Shown: positions 27,627 to 37,001 of the stretch, piece after piece
How the letters are laid out: each line of letters begins with the position of its first letter
Position numbering within the stretch: the first letter of the stretch is position 1
Origin: Achromobacter sp. Bel
GTDB lineage: Bacteria > Pseudomonadota > Gammaproteobacteria > Burkholderiales > Burkholderiaceae_B
Direction: 5' to 3'
NCBI RefSeq assembly: GCF_012928505.1
Contig: NZ_JABBJN010000002.1
Span: 186,001-250,000 of the forward strand
Length of the DNA: 64,000 bases
Translations under genes and position numbers: made by a program
Notes under the pieces: model-generated
What the model was told of the DNA's origin: nothing
The model's database searches: none
Seen by the model: the letters and a program-made list of their open reading frames with translations, nothing else

Positions 27627-28177
27627 ACGTGGCAAACCGGGGCTTTCCCGCCATGAGCCGTCTGCAGTTCGGCGTTGCCGTGCTGTGCATGCTGGTGGTG
27701 GTGGTGGGCTCGAACATCCTGGTCCAGGTGCCGCTGAACGACTGGCTGACCTGGGGCGGGCTGTCGTATCCGGTGGCATTCCTGGTGACCGACGTGCTGA
27801 ACCGCCGCTTCGGCCCGGGGGCCGCGCGCCGCGTGGTCTGGTTCGGTTTTGCCGCCGCGCTGGTCGTGTCGTTCTGGGTGGCGTCGCCGCGTATCGCGCT
27901 GGCGTCGGGCCTGGCCTACATTTGCGCGCAACTGGTCGACATCCAGGTGTTCGACCGTTTGCGCGACCAGCGCTGGTGGCGCGCCCCGTTGGTGTCGGGC
28001 GTGTTGGGCGCGATCCTGGACACGGCGGTGTTCTTCAGCGTGGCGTTCGCCGCTACCGGCGCACCCTGGACGACCTGGATGATGGGTGACCTGGCGATCA
28101 AGCTCGCGGTCAATATCAGCATGCTGGCGCCTTTCCGGGCGCTGCTGTGGAACCTGGCCAAGCCGGCCAACGCCTGA
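27623..28177 (+). CDS. VUT/YhhQ-family transporter (queuosine-precursor transporter type)
   Basis: A 184-residue integral membrane protein with about five or six hydrophobic segments. The family pattern VVVVGSNILVQVPLNDWLTW, SYPVAFLVTDVLNRRFGP and SGLAYICAQLVDIQVFDRLR is clear; E. coli YhhQ imports the queuosine precursors preQ0/preQ1. I chose ATG 27,623 because it overlaps the proC stop; ATG 27,653 is an alternative. It is co-transcribed with proC and closed by a strong terminator. The substrate in this organism is inferred from family only. Confidence 0.85.
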   Translation: MNVANRGFPAMSRLQFGVAVLCMLVVVVGSNILVQVPLNDWLTWGGLSYPVAFLVTDVLNRRFGPGAARRVVWFGFAAALVVSFWVASPRIALASGLAYICAQLVDIQVFDRLRDQRWWRAPLVSGVLGAILDTAVFFSVAFAATGAPWTTWMMGDLAIKLAVNISMLAPFRALLWNLAKPANA

Positions 28178-28200
28178 CCGCAACGCGGCCCGGGCCAAAA

Positions 28201-28249
28201 AAAAATGCGCGCATCGTGGCGGATACCTCCGCCGGATGCGCGCATTTTT
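28201..28249. terminator. Bidirectional rho-independent terminator
   Basis: ATGCGCGCATC (28,205-28,215) and GATGCGCGCAT (28,235-28,245) form an 11-bp stem, with a smaller GGCGGA/TCCGCC stem in the loop, flanked by A and T runs on both sides. It ends the proC-VUT unit. Confidence 0.92.
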
Positions 28250-28620
28250 ATTAACGCGACGGCATTATCCGTAAGGCCTGCGTAAGTACTGTATTTAAAT
28301 GCGATTTCGAACGCTGTATTAATGATTTTTCATATAACAGACCAAGCACAATTGCTTGCCTGACACTATTGGAAAACTGAGGAAGATTTGCGTTTTCTCC
28401 AGCGAATTCATGGGTTTGTCGCGTTGATCCGTCACGATTAAAGGTTGGCCGGAAAATATTGGGGATTACACGCAGTGACAGTATGGCGGCTTGCTTCCAG
28501 AATACCGGCCACACCGTGTTTTTGCCCAAGAAGCCGGCGACGCGCGAAACGGATTGCGGGGTACCCACCCGATAACCTGTTTCGATCAGAGCCGCTCAAA
28601 ACCTCGCTGGAGAACTCCGC
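28250..28620. other. A+T-rich intergenic region upstream of livK
   Basis: About 370 bases without a supportable gene. The left part is A+T-rich; a leftward open frame of 105 codons here has no family resemblance and no good ribosome site, and I leave it out. The region must contain the promoter of livKHMGF; I could not fix its -35/-10. Confidence 0.5.
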
Positions 28621-29736
28621 ATGAAGTTTCTGAATCGCCTTACCCCGGTAGCCATGGCGCTTGGGGCACTTGCCTTGGCTGGCGCCGCGCACGCCGCCGA
28701 CACGATCAAGATCGGCATTCCCCAGCCCATGACCGGTCCCAACACGCAATACGGCGACCAGATCCAGGCCGGCGCCTTGACCGCCATTGAAACCATCAAC
28801 GCCAAAGGCGGCGTAAAGGGCAAGAAGCTCGAACCGATCCTGATCGACGACGGCTGCGAACCCAAGCAGGCCGTGCCGGCCGCCAACCGCGTGGTCAACT
28901 CCGGCGCCAAGTTCGCCGTGGCCCATGCGTGCTCGGGCGTGACGGTCGCCGCCGTGAAGGTCTATGAGGAAGAGGGCATTGTCGGCATCACCCCGGGCGC
29001 CACGTCGCCGCTGGTGACGGACACCATCAAGCCGCATTACTTCTTCCGCACGATCGGCCGCGACGACCAGCAAGGCCCGTACGCCGCCGCGTACATCGCC
29101 AAGACGCTGAAGCCGCAGAAGGTCGCCGTGCTGCACGACAAGCAGACCTACGGTTCGGGCGTGGCCACCCAGGTCAAGGATTCCCTGGCTAAGGAAGGCG
29201 TGAACGTTGCCATGTTCGAAGGCATCAACGTCGGCGATAGCGATTACTCGGCCATCATCACCAAGCTGAAGTCCGCAGGCGTGGATCTGGTCTATTTCGG
29301 CGGCTATCACCCCGAACTCGGCCTGCTGCTGCGCCAGGCGCGCGAGCAGGGCCTGAAGGTTCAGTTCATGGGTCCGGAAGGCACGGCCAACCAGGATCTG
29401 GTGGCCATCGCCGGCCCGGCGATCGACGGCTTGCTCGTCACGTTGCCGGCCGACTTCACCAAGCTGCCCGGCAACGAAAGCATCGTGAAGGCCTTCAAGG
29501 ACGCCAAGCGCGATCCGGACGGCGCCTTCCAGATGCCCGCGTACGCCGCCGTGCAGATCCTGGCCGACAGCATCAACGCTGTGGGCGAAGATCCCGCCAA
29601 GGTGGCCGACTACATGCACAAGACCACGTTCAACACCGGCATCGGCAAGGTCGAATACGATGCCAAGGGCGATTTGAAGAACTTCGAATTCGCCGTTTAC
29701 AAATGGGACAAGAACGGCAAGAAGACCCAGCTGTAA
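28621..29736 (+). CDS. livK: Branched-chain amino-acid ABC transporter binding protein
   Basis: A 371-residue periplasmic protein with a signal peptide ending near AGAAHA|ADTIKIG. Ligand-fold segments GPNTQYGDQIQAGAL, LIDDGCEPKQAVPAANRVV, ACSGVTVAA, FFRTIGRDDQQGP and GINVGDSDYSAIITKL are conserved. GGAGAA precedes the ATG. It heads the complete livK-H-M-G-F set. The 190-base gap to livH suggests uneven expression within the operon, common for binding proteins. The orphan copy at 16,522 is a close paralogue. Confidence 0.95.
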   Translation: MKFLNRLTPVAMALGALALAGAAHAADTIKIGIPQPMTGPNTQYGDQIQAGALTAIETINAKGGVKGKKLEPILIDDGCEPKQAVPAANRVVNSGAKFAVAHACSGVTVAAVKVYEEEGIVGITPGATSPLVTDTIKPHYFFRTIGRDDQQGPYAAAYIAKTLKPQKVAVLHDKQTYGSGVATQVKDSLAKEGVNVAMFEGINVGDSDYSAIITKLKSAGVDLVYFGGYHPELGLLLRQAREQGLKVQFMGPEGTANQDLVAIAGPAIDGLLVTLPADFTKLPGNESIVKAFKDAKRDPDGAFQMPAYAAVQILADSINAVGEDPAKVADYMHKTTFNTGIGKVEYDAKGDLKNFEFAVYKWDKNGKKTQL

Positions 29737-29927
29737 ACTCGCGATCCCGCCGGCACGGTGCCGGCGTGTAGGGCCTGTCGTCCTCGTTGTGCCGTAATCC
29801 GCGTAGCGATGCGCCAAAAGCGCTGTGCGGCCGGCATAAGTTGACGGCAGGCCCTTATAAAATACGCCCAGGTTTCCGGCTCCGGGTCTCGCTACCGGGG
29901 CCGGAACCATTTGGAGCAAGAGAAATA

Positions 29928-30854
29928 ATGTCCGACCTCATACCCCAACTTACCCAGCAATTCTTCAACGGATTGTCCCTGGGCGCGATCTATGCGTTGA
30001 TTGCCATCGGCTACACAATGGTCTACGGCATCATCGGTATGATCAACTTCGCCCACGGCGAAATCTACATGATCGGCGCCTATGTCGGCCTGGTCACCTT
30101 GACGTCCATCGGCACCAATAGCGGTTTGCCGGTGCCGTTCATCATCGCCGCCATGCTGCTTGTCGCCATCACCGTGACCGGCATCTACGGCTTTTCCGTC
30201 GAACGCGTGGCCTACCGGCCTGTACGCGGCAGTCCCCGCCTGGTGGCGCTGATCTCGGCGATCGGCATGTCGATCTTCCTGCAGAACTGGGTCGCGCTTG
30301 GCCAAGGCGCGCGCGACATGGCCGTGCCTTCGCTGGTGTCGGGCGCCGTGCAGTTCCACATGGGGTCCGATTTCGACGTGACGGTGCCGTATTCGCGCAT
30401 CATGATCATCGTCGTCACCATCGTACTGATGGTCGGGCTGACGCTGTTCATCAAGTATTCCCGCATGGGTCGCGCCTCGCGCGCCTGCTCGCAGGACATG
30501 CATATGGCCAATCTGCTGGGCATCGACACCAACCGCGTGATCTCGTTCACGTTCGTGATGGGCGCGATCCTGGCGGCGGTGGGCGGCGTGCTGATCGCCA
30601 TCACCATCGGCAAACTGAATCCCTTCATCGGCTTCCTGGCCGGCATCAAGGCCTTCACGGCGGCGGTGCTGGGTGGCATCGGCAGCATCCCCGGCGCCAT
30701 GCTGGGCGGCGTGCTGCTGGGCTTGGCCGAAACCTTCGCGGCCGCGTATATCTCGTCACAGTACAAGGACATCGTGGCGTTTTCGCTGCTGGTCCTGATT
30801 CTGCTGTTCCGTCCCACCGGGCTGCTGGGCAAACCTGAGGTGGAAAAAGTCTGA
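29928..30854 (+). CDS. livH: Branched-chain amino-acid ABC transporter permease LivH
   Basis: A 308-residue inner-membrane permease with about eight helices. I chose ATG 29,928, which gives the family start [38 protein letters not shown]; an upstream in-frame ATG is in non-coding sequence. The coupling loop [21 protein letters not shown] segment and [17 protein letters not shown] are typical. Its stop overlaps the livM start by one base. Confidence 0.95.
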   Translation: MSDLIPQLTQQFFNGLSLGAIYALIAIGYTMVYGIIGMINFAHGEIYMIGAYVGLVTLTSIGTNSGLPVPFIIAAMLLVAITVTGIYGFSVERVAYRPVRGSPRLVALISAIGMSIFLQNWVALGQGARDMAVPSLVSGAVQFHMGSDFDVTVPYSRIMIIVVTIVLMVGLTLFIKYSRMGRASRACSQDMHMANLLGIDTNRVISFTFVMGAILAAVGGVLIAITIGKLNPFIGFLAGIKAFTAAVLGGIGSIPGAMLGGVLLGLAETFAAAYISSQYKDIVAFSLLVLILLFRPTGLLGKPEVEKV

Positions 30855-32089
30855 TGTCGAAAAATAATCTTAAAAACGCCACGATGGCGGCCGTGTTGAC
30901 GGCGGTCATCGTTACGCCGGTGTTCGGCCTGCAACTGATCCGCCAGGGTGCGCGCACGTCAATGGAATCGCACTGGGGGCTGGTGGCGCTTGCCGCGGCC
31001 GTCGTGTTCGTGTTCCAGATGCTGCGCCCATGGATCGCTGCGCCGTTCAAGAAGCTGAAGACCGCGCTGCCGACCTTGCCGTCGGCGCCCGCCAAGAGTC
31101 ATAAAGGGCTTGCACTGCTGCTCTTGGCAATCGCAGTCGTCTGGCCGTTCTTCGCGGGACGCAGCTCGGTCGACATCGCTACGCTGGTGCTGATCTACGT
31201 GATGCTGGGCCTGGGCCTGAACATCGTCGTGGGGTTCGCCGGGCTGTTGGACCTGGGCTTCGTGGGCTTCTACGCCGTGGGTGCCTACACCTATGCCTTG
31301 CTGTACCACTGGGGTGGCTGGAGCTTCTGGGAAGCGCTGCCGTTCTCGGGCGCGATGGCAGCCTTGTTCGGTTTCGTGCTGGGCTTCCCGGTGCTGCGGT
31401 TGCGGGGCGATTACCTGGCCATCGTGACGCTTGGTTTTGGTGAAATGATCCGCTTGCTGCTGATCAACCTGAACACGCTGACCGGCGGGCCGGACGGCAT
31501 CTCGGGGATTCCGAAACCCACGGTCTTCGGCCTGGAAATGACGCGCCGCGCCAGCACGGAAGGCGGCACGACGTTCCATGAGTTCTTCGGCTTGACGTTC
31601 CAGAACCAGGACATGGTGATCTATCTGTACATGATGGCGCTGCTGCTGGCGCTGATCACGCTGTTCGTGTCGACGCGCCTGATCCGCATGCCGGTCGGCC
31701 GTGCCTGGGAGGCGCTGCGCGAGGACGAAATCGCTTGCCGTTCGCTGGGTTTGAACCCCACGCGCATCAAGCTGTCCGCGTTCACCCTCGGCGCCACGTT
31801 TGCCGGCTTCGGCGGCGCGTTCTTCGCGGCGCGCCAAGGCATGGTGAACCCGGAATCCTTCACCTTCATCGAATCCGCGCTGATCCTGGCCATTGTGGTG
31901 CTGGGCGGCATGGGTTCGCAGGTGGGCGTGATCCTGGCGGCCATCCTGCTGACGGTCTTGCCCGAACTGGCGCGCGAATTTGCCGAGTACCGGATGCTGA
32001 TGTTCGGTCTGGTGATGGTGTTGATGATGATGTGGCGTCCGCAGGGGTTGTTGCCCATGAAGCGTCCCCACGTGGAGCTGTCTAAATGA
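30854..32089 (+). CDS. livM: Branched-chain amino-acid ABC transporter permease LivM
   Basis: A 411-residue permease with an N-terminal extension of about 90 residues (two extra helices) ahead of the core [28 protein letters not shown]. The motifs [23 protein letters not shown] (coupling loop) and [13 protein letters not shown] are family hallmarks. It forms the channel with LivH. It overlaps livH by one base and livG by four. Confidence 0.95.
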   Translation: MSKNNLKNATMAAVLTAVIVTPVFGLQLIRQGARTSMESHWGLVALAAAVVFVFQMLRPWIAAPFKKLKTALPTLPSAPAKSHKGLALLLLAIAVVWPFFAGRSSVDIATLVLIYVMLGLGLNIVVGFAGLLDLGFVGFYAVGAYTYALLYHWGGWSFWEALPFSGAMAALFGFVLGFPVLRLRGDYLAIVTLGFGEMIRLLLINLNTLTGGPDGISGIPKPTVFGLEMTRRASTEGGTTFHEFFGLTFQNQDMVIYLYMMALLLALITLFVSTRLIRMPVGRAWEALREDEIACRSLGLNPTRIKLSAFTLGATFAGFGGAFFAARQGMVNPESFTFIESALILAIVVLGGMGSQVGVILAAILLTVLPELAREFAEYRMLMFGLVMVLMMMWRPQGLLPMKRPHVELSK

Positions 32090-32853
32090 GCGAGGCATTG
32101 CTTAAAGTATCCGGGCTCACCATGCGGTTCGGCGGCCTGCTGGCCGTCGACAGCGTGGCGTTCGAAGTGAAATCCGACGAGGTCTTCGCCATCATCGGCC
32201 CCAACGGCGCGGGCAAGACCACGGTGTTCAACTGCGTCGGCGGCTTCTACGCGCCGACCGCGGGCGACATCATCATGGACGGCAAGCCGATCACCGGCTT
32301 GCCCAGCCATAAGGTCGCCCGGCATGGACTGGTGCGCACGTTCCAGAACGTGCGCCTGTTCAAGCAGTTGACCGTGCTTGAGAACCTGCTGGTGGCGCAA
32401 CACACCCAGGTGGAGTCCCGGCTGCTGCCGGGGCTCTTGAAGCTCAAGGGCTATCGCCAGTCCGAAACCGACGCGCTGTCGCGTGCGGCGCAGTGGCTGG
32501 ATTTCATGGGCCTGCGGGAATTCGCCAACCGCGAAGCCGGTAATCTGGCGTACGGCCACCAACGCCGCCTGGAGATCGCGCGCTGCATGATCACCAAGCC
32601 GCGCCTGCTGATGCTGGACGAACCGGCGGCTGGCCTGAACCCTCAGGAAAAGCGCGATCTGCAATCGCTGATCGACCAACTGCGGCGCGAGTTCGGCGTC
32701 GCGGTGCTGCTGATCGAGCACGACATGAGCCTGATCATGGGTATTTCCGACCGTATCCTCGTCATGGAGCACGGCAAGCCCATCACGACCGGCACCCCCG
32801 AGCAGGTGCGCAACGACGAGCGCGTCATCAAAGCGTACCTGGGGGAGGAATGA
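32086..32853 (+). CDS. livG: Branched-chain amino-acid ABC transporter ATPase LivG
   Basis: A 255-residue ATPase. Walker A is [13 protein letters not shown], the Q loop [21 protein letters not shown], the signature [15 protein letters not shown] (YGHQR replaces SGGQ, normal in LivG) and Walker [14 protein letters not shown]. The H loop reads [17 protein letters not shown]. It powers LivHM together with LivF. Coupled by overlaps to both neighbours. Confidence 0.95.
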   Translation: MSEALLKVSGLTMRFGGLLAVDSVAFEVKSDEVFAIIGPNGAGKTTVFNCVGGFYAPTAGDIIMDGKPITGLPSHKVARHGLVRTFQNVRLFKQLTVLENLLVAQHTQVESRLLPGLLKLKGYRQSETDALSRAAQWLDFMGLREFANREAGNLAYGHQRRLEIARCMITKPRLLMLDEPAAGLNPQEKRDLQSLIDQLRREFGVAVLLIEHDMSLIMGISDRILVMEHGKPITTGTPEQVRNDERVIKAYLGEE

Positions 32854-33554
32854 TGCTTAAGCTGGAAAACATACACACCTACTACGGCGCCATCCAGGCG
32901 TTGAACGGGGTGTCGGTGGACGTCAATAAAGGCGAAATCGTGACCTTGATCGGGGCCAACGGCGCCGGCAAGACGACGTTGCTGATGACGGTCTGCGGCA
33001 ATCCCCGGGCACGCGAAGGCAAGATCACGTTCGAAGGCGAGGACATCACCAACAAGGATACGCACCACATCATGCGCAATGGCATCGCCATTTCGCCGGA
33101 AGGTCGCCGTGTCTTCAAGGACCTGACAGTTGCCGAAAACCTGATGATGGGGGGCTTTTTTTCCAAGCGGGCGGAAATCGAAGCGGGTATCGAACACGTC
33201 TACGGTTTGTTCCCCCGCTTGAAAGAGCGTTCGGCGCAGCGCGCCGGGTTGATGTCCGGCGGCGAACAGCAGATGCTGGCCATTGGCCGTGCCCTGATGA
33301 CGCGTCCGCGCCTGTTGCTGCTGGACGAGCCCACGCTGGGCCTGGCACCGCTGGTGATCGCTCAGATTTTCGACATCATCCGCGAAATCCGGGAACAAGG
33401 CGTGACGGTGTTCCTGGTGGAGCAGAACGCGAACAAGGCGCTGGGCGTGGCCGATCGCGGTTATGTCCTGGAGAACGGCCGTGTCGTGCTGCAGGACACG
33501 GGCGCTAATTTGTTGGTCAACGATCAGGTCCGCAAGGCTTACCTGGGCGGCTGA
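32850..33554 (+). CDS. livF: Branched-chain amino-acid ABC transporter ATPase LivF
   Basis: A 234-residue ATPase. Walker A GANGAGKTTLLMT, signature MSGGEQQMLAIGRALM, Walker B LLLLDEPTLGLAP and the switch FLVEQNANKALGVADRGYVLENG are all present. It is the last gene of livKHMGF and is followed by a strong terminator. Confidence 0.95.
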   Translation: MMLKLENIHTYYGAIQALNGVSVDVNKGEIVTLIGANGAGKTTLLMTVCGNPRAREGKITFEGEDITNKDTHHIMRNGIAISPEGRRVFKDLTVAENLMMGGFFSKRAEIEAGIEHVYGLFPRLKERSAQRAGLMSGGEQQMLAIGRALMTRPRLLLLDEPTLGLAPLVIAQIFDIIREIREQGVTVFLVEQNANKALGVADRGYVLENGRVVLQDTGANLLVNDQVRKAYLGG

Positions 33555-33590
33555 CGTTCAGAACGTTATTCCCCGCGAAGGGAAATTGGG

Positions 33591-33616
33591 GCGCATCGAA
33601 AGATGCGCTTTTTTTT
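33591..33616 (+). terminator. Rho-independent terminator of livKHMGF
   Basis: GCGCATC (33,591-33,597), a GAAA tetraloop and GATGCGC (33,602-33,608) are followed by eight T. It lies 37 bases after the livF stop. Confidence 0.93.
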
Positions 33617-33673
33617 CGGGTGGCACGCGCGACGTCCATGGAAATGGCCGAGACCGTCAGCGCGCGTCACCCC

Positions 33674-34417
33674 TCACGCCGCGATCAGTTGCTTGGCCTG
33701 GTCGGCTTCGTAGTGCGCGATCGCGGCGCGGGCCAGCGCGTCGATCGAGTCCGTCAGCGTCACGCCCAGGCTCGGGCGCAGCGCGTGCGGCACGGCCAGT
33801 GGCAGTTCGGTGCAGCCCAGCACCACGGCGTCGGCGCCGCGCGCTTTCAGGCGGGCGATGCACTCGGCGGCAGGCGCGAAGGCGGCTTCCAGCTGGTTGC
33901 CTTTGACGGCGCGGATCGATCCCATACAGTAGCGCTCGACTTCTTCGTCGTCCGGCACGATGCACGCGTAGCCTTGGGCCTCAAGATGCTTCTGATACAG
34001 CCCCAGCTTCAACGTGGCCGCGGTGCCCATCAGGCCGATGCGGCCCCGCGGCAGGCCCAGGCGGCGCAGGTCGTCGATGACCGCCTGGATGATGTGCAGC
34101 ACGGGCACGCCGGTGGACGCGGCGATCTCGTCGTACCAGAGGTGGGCCGTGTTGCAGGGAATGGCGATCAGTTGCGCGCCCGACGCTTCCAGGAAACGCA
34201 CGCCGTCGACCATGGAGGGAAGGGGGCTTTCGCCGCCCGCCATATAGGCGCTGGATCGGTCGGGGATTCGGGGGTCGTTGCGCAGCAGCGTGGGGATGTG
34301 TTGCTGGTCTATCGCGGCCGGCGTCAGCGCCGCCAGGCGAAGGGCGAAAGCCGCACCGGCCATCGGGCCCATGCCGCCCAATACACCCAGGTAGCAGCCC
34401 TGGGAAAACGTCTTCAC
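33674..34417 (-). CDS. Aspartate/glutamate racemase family protein
   Basis: A 247-residue cofactor-independent racemase. Both catalytic cysteines are present, in AIPCNTAHLWYDE and VVLGCTELPLAV, and the start GVLGGMGPMAGAAF matches the family. It would interconvert L- and D-acidic amino acids. It lies one base after the D-aminoacylase gene on the same strand, so a role in metabolism of the D-amino acid released by that enzyme is reasonable inference. MurI (glutamate racemase for the wall) is less likely from the sequence pattern and context. Confidence 0.88.
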   Translation of the reverse strand: MKTFSQGCYLGVLGGMGPMAGAAFALRLAALTPAAIDQQHIPTLLRNDPRIPDRSSAYMAGGESPLPSMVDGVRFLEASGAQLIAIPCNTAHLWYDEIAASTGVPVLHIIQAVIDDLRRLGLPRGRIGLMGTAATLKLGLYQKHLEAQGYACIVPDDEEVERYCMGSIRAVKGNQLEAAFAPAAECIARLKARGADAVVLGCTELPLAVPHALRPSLGVTLTDSIDALARAAIAHYEADQAKQLIAA

Positions 34418-34418
34418 T

Positions 34419-35900
34419 TTATAAACTCCGAGGTAATGCGTCGCCGGGCGTCAGGACCTGTCCCGGGCGTTCAGCGCCAGTCCGTTCCCCGTCCCATACC
34501 TGCTTGCCATTGACCCACACCGCGTGGATGCCCTGGCTTGCCTGAATGGGAGCTGAAAAAGTGGCCACATCTGTCACCGTGGCAGGATCGAACAGCACCA
34601 GGTCAGCATGATAACCCTCGTGCAGCAGTCCACGCTTGGCGATTCCATATTGGGCGGCCGCCAGACCCGTCATCTTGTGGATGGCGGCTTCCAGCGACAG
34701 CAGCCGCTGCTCGCGCACCATCGTGCGCAGCACATTGGTGAACGTGCCCCACTGGCGGGGGTGCGGATGGGGATCGAAGGGCAGGCCATCAGACCCGACC
34801 ATCGTCAGCGGGTGCGCAAAGATGCGGTTGACGTCGGCCGGGGCCATCAGGAAATAGATCGCGCCGGCGGGAGCCAGGCGCGCGACGGCGGCTTCGTCGT
34901 CCAGGCCCAGTTCCTGCATGACCTCGCTGAAATCGCGGCCGGTGGCCTCGGGGTAGCCCTTGGACCAAGTGATCATGGTCCGGCTGGCGAGCCGCGCGCG
35001 GTCCAGGCGCAGCATGGTGGAGGTGGCGGGGTAGGGGTGGCAGTCCAGGCACACGGGCTGGCTGGCGGCTGCACGGCTGATCAAGTCCAGCGTCTCGCGC
35101 GTGCGGCCATGGTTGCGTTCGCCCGCCAGCTTGTGGTGGGAGAACACCACGCGGCAGTCAAGTTCGCGGCCGATCAGCAACGCTTCTTCCATGGCGGGCA
35201 CGATGTGATCGGCTTCGTCGCGCAGGTGGGTGGCGTACAGGCCAAGGCGACCCGATTCCCGCAGGTCCTTCAACGGGCGGCAGACGTCGATGATCTCGTC
35301 GGTAGGCGCGGCGCTGGCCGGCGGATAGAACGTGCCGGTGGAGACGCCGAAGGCGCCGGCGTCCAGCGCTTCCTGCATCAGAGCGCGCATCGCGGCGCGT
35401 TCGCGGTCGTCGGCGGCGCGCGACGTGTCGTCCATGACGGCGACGCGCAGCGTCGTGTGCCCCACCAGGGGGATGACGTTCACGGCGGGGGGCGTGGCGC
35501 GCAGGGCGTCCATCCAGGCGCGGAACGTGCCGAAGCGGAACAGCTCGGACGGGCCAAGCAGGTCCAGCGGCTGCGGGATGCCTTCGCGCTCAAGCGGCGC
35601 CAGGCTGATCCCGCAATTGCCGGTGACGACTGTGGTGATGCCTTGCGATACCTTGGGCAGCATGTCCGGATGCGCCAGCAGGTAGCCGTCGTCGTGGGTA
35701 TGCGAATCGATGAAACCGGGGGCGAGGACTTGGCCCCGGCCGTCGATCACCGGCACGCCGGCGGGGTGCGCAAAGCTGCCCACCGCGACGATCCGTTCGC
35801 CCAGCACGGCCAGGTCACCCTGACGCGCCGGTCCGCCGGAACCGTCGATAAGCGCGGCCCCCGCTACGATGAAGTCTGCCTGCAAGATGCGATCCGTCAT
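34419..35900 (-). CDS. N-acyl-D-amino-acid deacylase (D-aminoacylase)
   Basis: A 493-residue metal-dependent amidohydrolase that hydrolyses N-acyl-D-amino acids. Residues seen: FIDSHTHDDGYL (metal His-x-His), TGNCGISLAP (the conserved Cys of D-aminoacylases), VFSHHKLAG (metal His), LDCHPYPATSTML, and MVGSDGLPFDPHPHPRQWGTFTNVL-type catalytic Asp segment. It has the small beta-barrel domain at both ends as usual. It lies between the racemase and a Bug-type receptor with gaps of one and three bases, so the three form one operon for use of D-amino-acid derivatives. Confidence 0.92.
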   Translation of the reverse strand: MTDRILQADFIVAGAALIDGSGGPARQGDLAVLGERIVAVGSFAHPAGVPVIDGRGQVLAPGFIDSHTHDDGYLLAHPDMLPKVSQGITTVVTGNCGISLAPLEREGIPQPLDLLGPSELFRFGTFRAWMDALRATPPAVNVIPLVGHTTLRVAVMDDTSRAADDRERAAMRALMQEALDAGAFGVSTGTFYPPASAAPTDEIIDVCRPLKDLRESGRLGLYATHLRDEADHIVPAMEEALLIGRELDCRVVFSHHKLAGERNHGRTRETLDLISRAAASQPVCLDCHPYPATSTMLRLDRARLASRTMITWSKGYPEATGRDFSEVMQELGLDDEAAVARLAPAGAIYFLMAPADVNRIFAHPLTMVGSDGLPFDPHPHPRQWGTFTNVLRTMVREQRLLSLEAAIHKMTGLAAAQYGIAKRGLLHEGYHADLVLFDPATVTDVATFSAPIQASQGIHAVWVNGKQVWDGERTGAERPGQVLTPGDALPRSL

Positions 35901-35903
35901 TGC

Positions 35904-36881
35904 CTAGTCCAGTTTTTCGATGCCGGCGGTGTCGATGATCTTCTGCCACTTGGCGGTTTCACGATCGATCAGCTGCTTGAAGTCCTCGGGCGAGCCGGTA
36001 GCCGGGACGGCGCCGAGCGTGGCGAGGCCGGTGCGCACGTCAGGGGCTTGCAAGGCCTTCTGGATAGCGGCGTTCAGCGTGGCCACCACGTCGGCGGGCG
36101 TGCCCTTGGGCGCCACGACGCCGCCCCAGGCGACCGTCTCGTAGCCCTTCAGGCCGGATTCGTCCAGCGTCGGCACGTCAGGCATCAAGGACAGGCGTTT
36201 CAGGCTGCTGACGCCGATGGCGCGGACCTTGCCGCTCTTGACCAGGGGCGCCGCTTCCGAGGTGTTGACGAAGAGATAGTCCAGGCGGCCGCCCAGTAGA
36301 TCCTGGATGGCGGCGGGGCCGCCGTTGTAGGGGATGAACATCACGTCCAGCTTGGCCATGCTCTTGAAGAGTTCGCCGCCCATGTGGCCGGTAGTGCCCA
36401 CGCCCGAGGCGCCATAGGACAGGCGGCCGGGCTGCTTGCGGGCCAGCTCGATCAGGTCCTGCACGCTCTTGACCGGGGAATCGGCCGGCACGATCAGCGC
36501 GTTGTACAGGTCGAACATGTGGGCAACAGGCGTCAGGTCCTGGTCCACATCGTAGGGCAGGCGCTTGAACAGCGAGCGGTTCACGGCTAGCGTGTTGATG
36601 TTGCCGTAGCCCACGGTGTAGCCGTCGGCCGCGGCGCGCTTGACCAGCGCGATGCCGATGTTGCCGGCGGCGCCCGGGCGGTTCTCGACGACCATCGTCG
36701 CCCCGGTGTCGCGAGCCAACTGCGTGGTGATCAGGCGCGACAGCACGTCGGGCGATCCACCCGCAGCGGACGGCACGATGAACGTGATGGGTTTGTCGGG
36801 ATAGGGACCGGCGGCGGCGGGGCCGATCAGCAAGGCGCTCAGGGCCAGCGCGGAGAGGGTGCGGAAAACATTGCGGTGCAT
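35904..36881 (-). CDS. Bug-family tripartite tricarboxylate transporter receptor
   Basis: A 325-residue periplasmic binding protein with a signal peptide ending near LIGPAAA|GPYPDKP. The family pattern YPDKPITFIVPSAAGGSPDVLSRLI, VVENRPGAAGNIG and YGASGVGTTGHMGGELF is clear. Such receptors deliver carboxylates to a TctAB-type symporter or serve as sensors; no tctA/tctB is nearby, so it is an orphan receptor, as is common in Alcaligenaceae. First gene of the racemase/deacylase operon; an N-acyl-D-amino acid is a likely ligand (inference). Confidence 0.92.
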   Translation of the reverse strand: MHRNVFRTLSALALSALLIGPAAAGPYPDKPITFIVPSAAGGSPDVLSRLITTQLARDTGATMVVENRPGAAGNIGIALVKRAAADGYTVGYGNINTLAVNRSLFKRLPYDVDQDLTPVAHMFDLYNALIVPADSPVKSVQDLIELARKQPGRLSYGASGVGTTGHMGGELFKSMAKLDVMFIPYNGGPAAIQDLLGGRLDYLFVNTSEAAPLVKSGKVRAIGVSSLKRLSLMPDVPTLDESGLKGYETVAWGGVVAPKGTPADVVATLNAAIQKALQAPDVRTGLATLGAVPATGSPEDFKQLIDRETAKWQKIIDTAGIEKLD

Positions 36882-36967
36882 GGTGGTATTCCCCTTGTTT
36901 TGTTGTGTTGAGGGGCGCAGATTACACCCGCATTGCGGCGCTGCATCATCGAAAAATGTGGCAATCC

Positions 36968-37001
36968 TATAATCCGTCGTTATCGATCAAGGGGAAGAAA
37001 T
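36968..37001 (+). promoter_or_regulatory. -10 box and ribosome site of the LysR-type regulator gene
   Basis: A perfect TATAAT stands at 36,968-36,973; the -35 region is weak. AAGGGGAAGA follows just upstream of TTG 37,002 and supports that non-ATG start. The 120-base divergent interval also holds the Bug-operon promoter and presumably the regulator's own site. Confidence 0.6.

Noticed and set aside
28251-28568. Leftward 105-codon frame upstream of livK
   Set aside because: No recognisable family, no ribosome site, and it occupies the expected promoter region of the liv operon.
34419-35900. Amidohydrolase considered as dihydroorotase or hydantoinase
   Set aside because: The NCGIS cysteine motif, HTHDDG and the GSDGLPFDPHPHPR segment point to D-aminoacylase.
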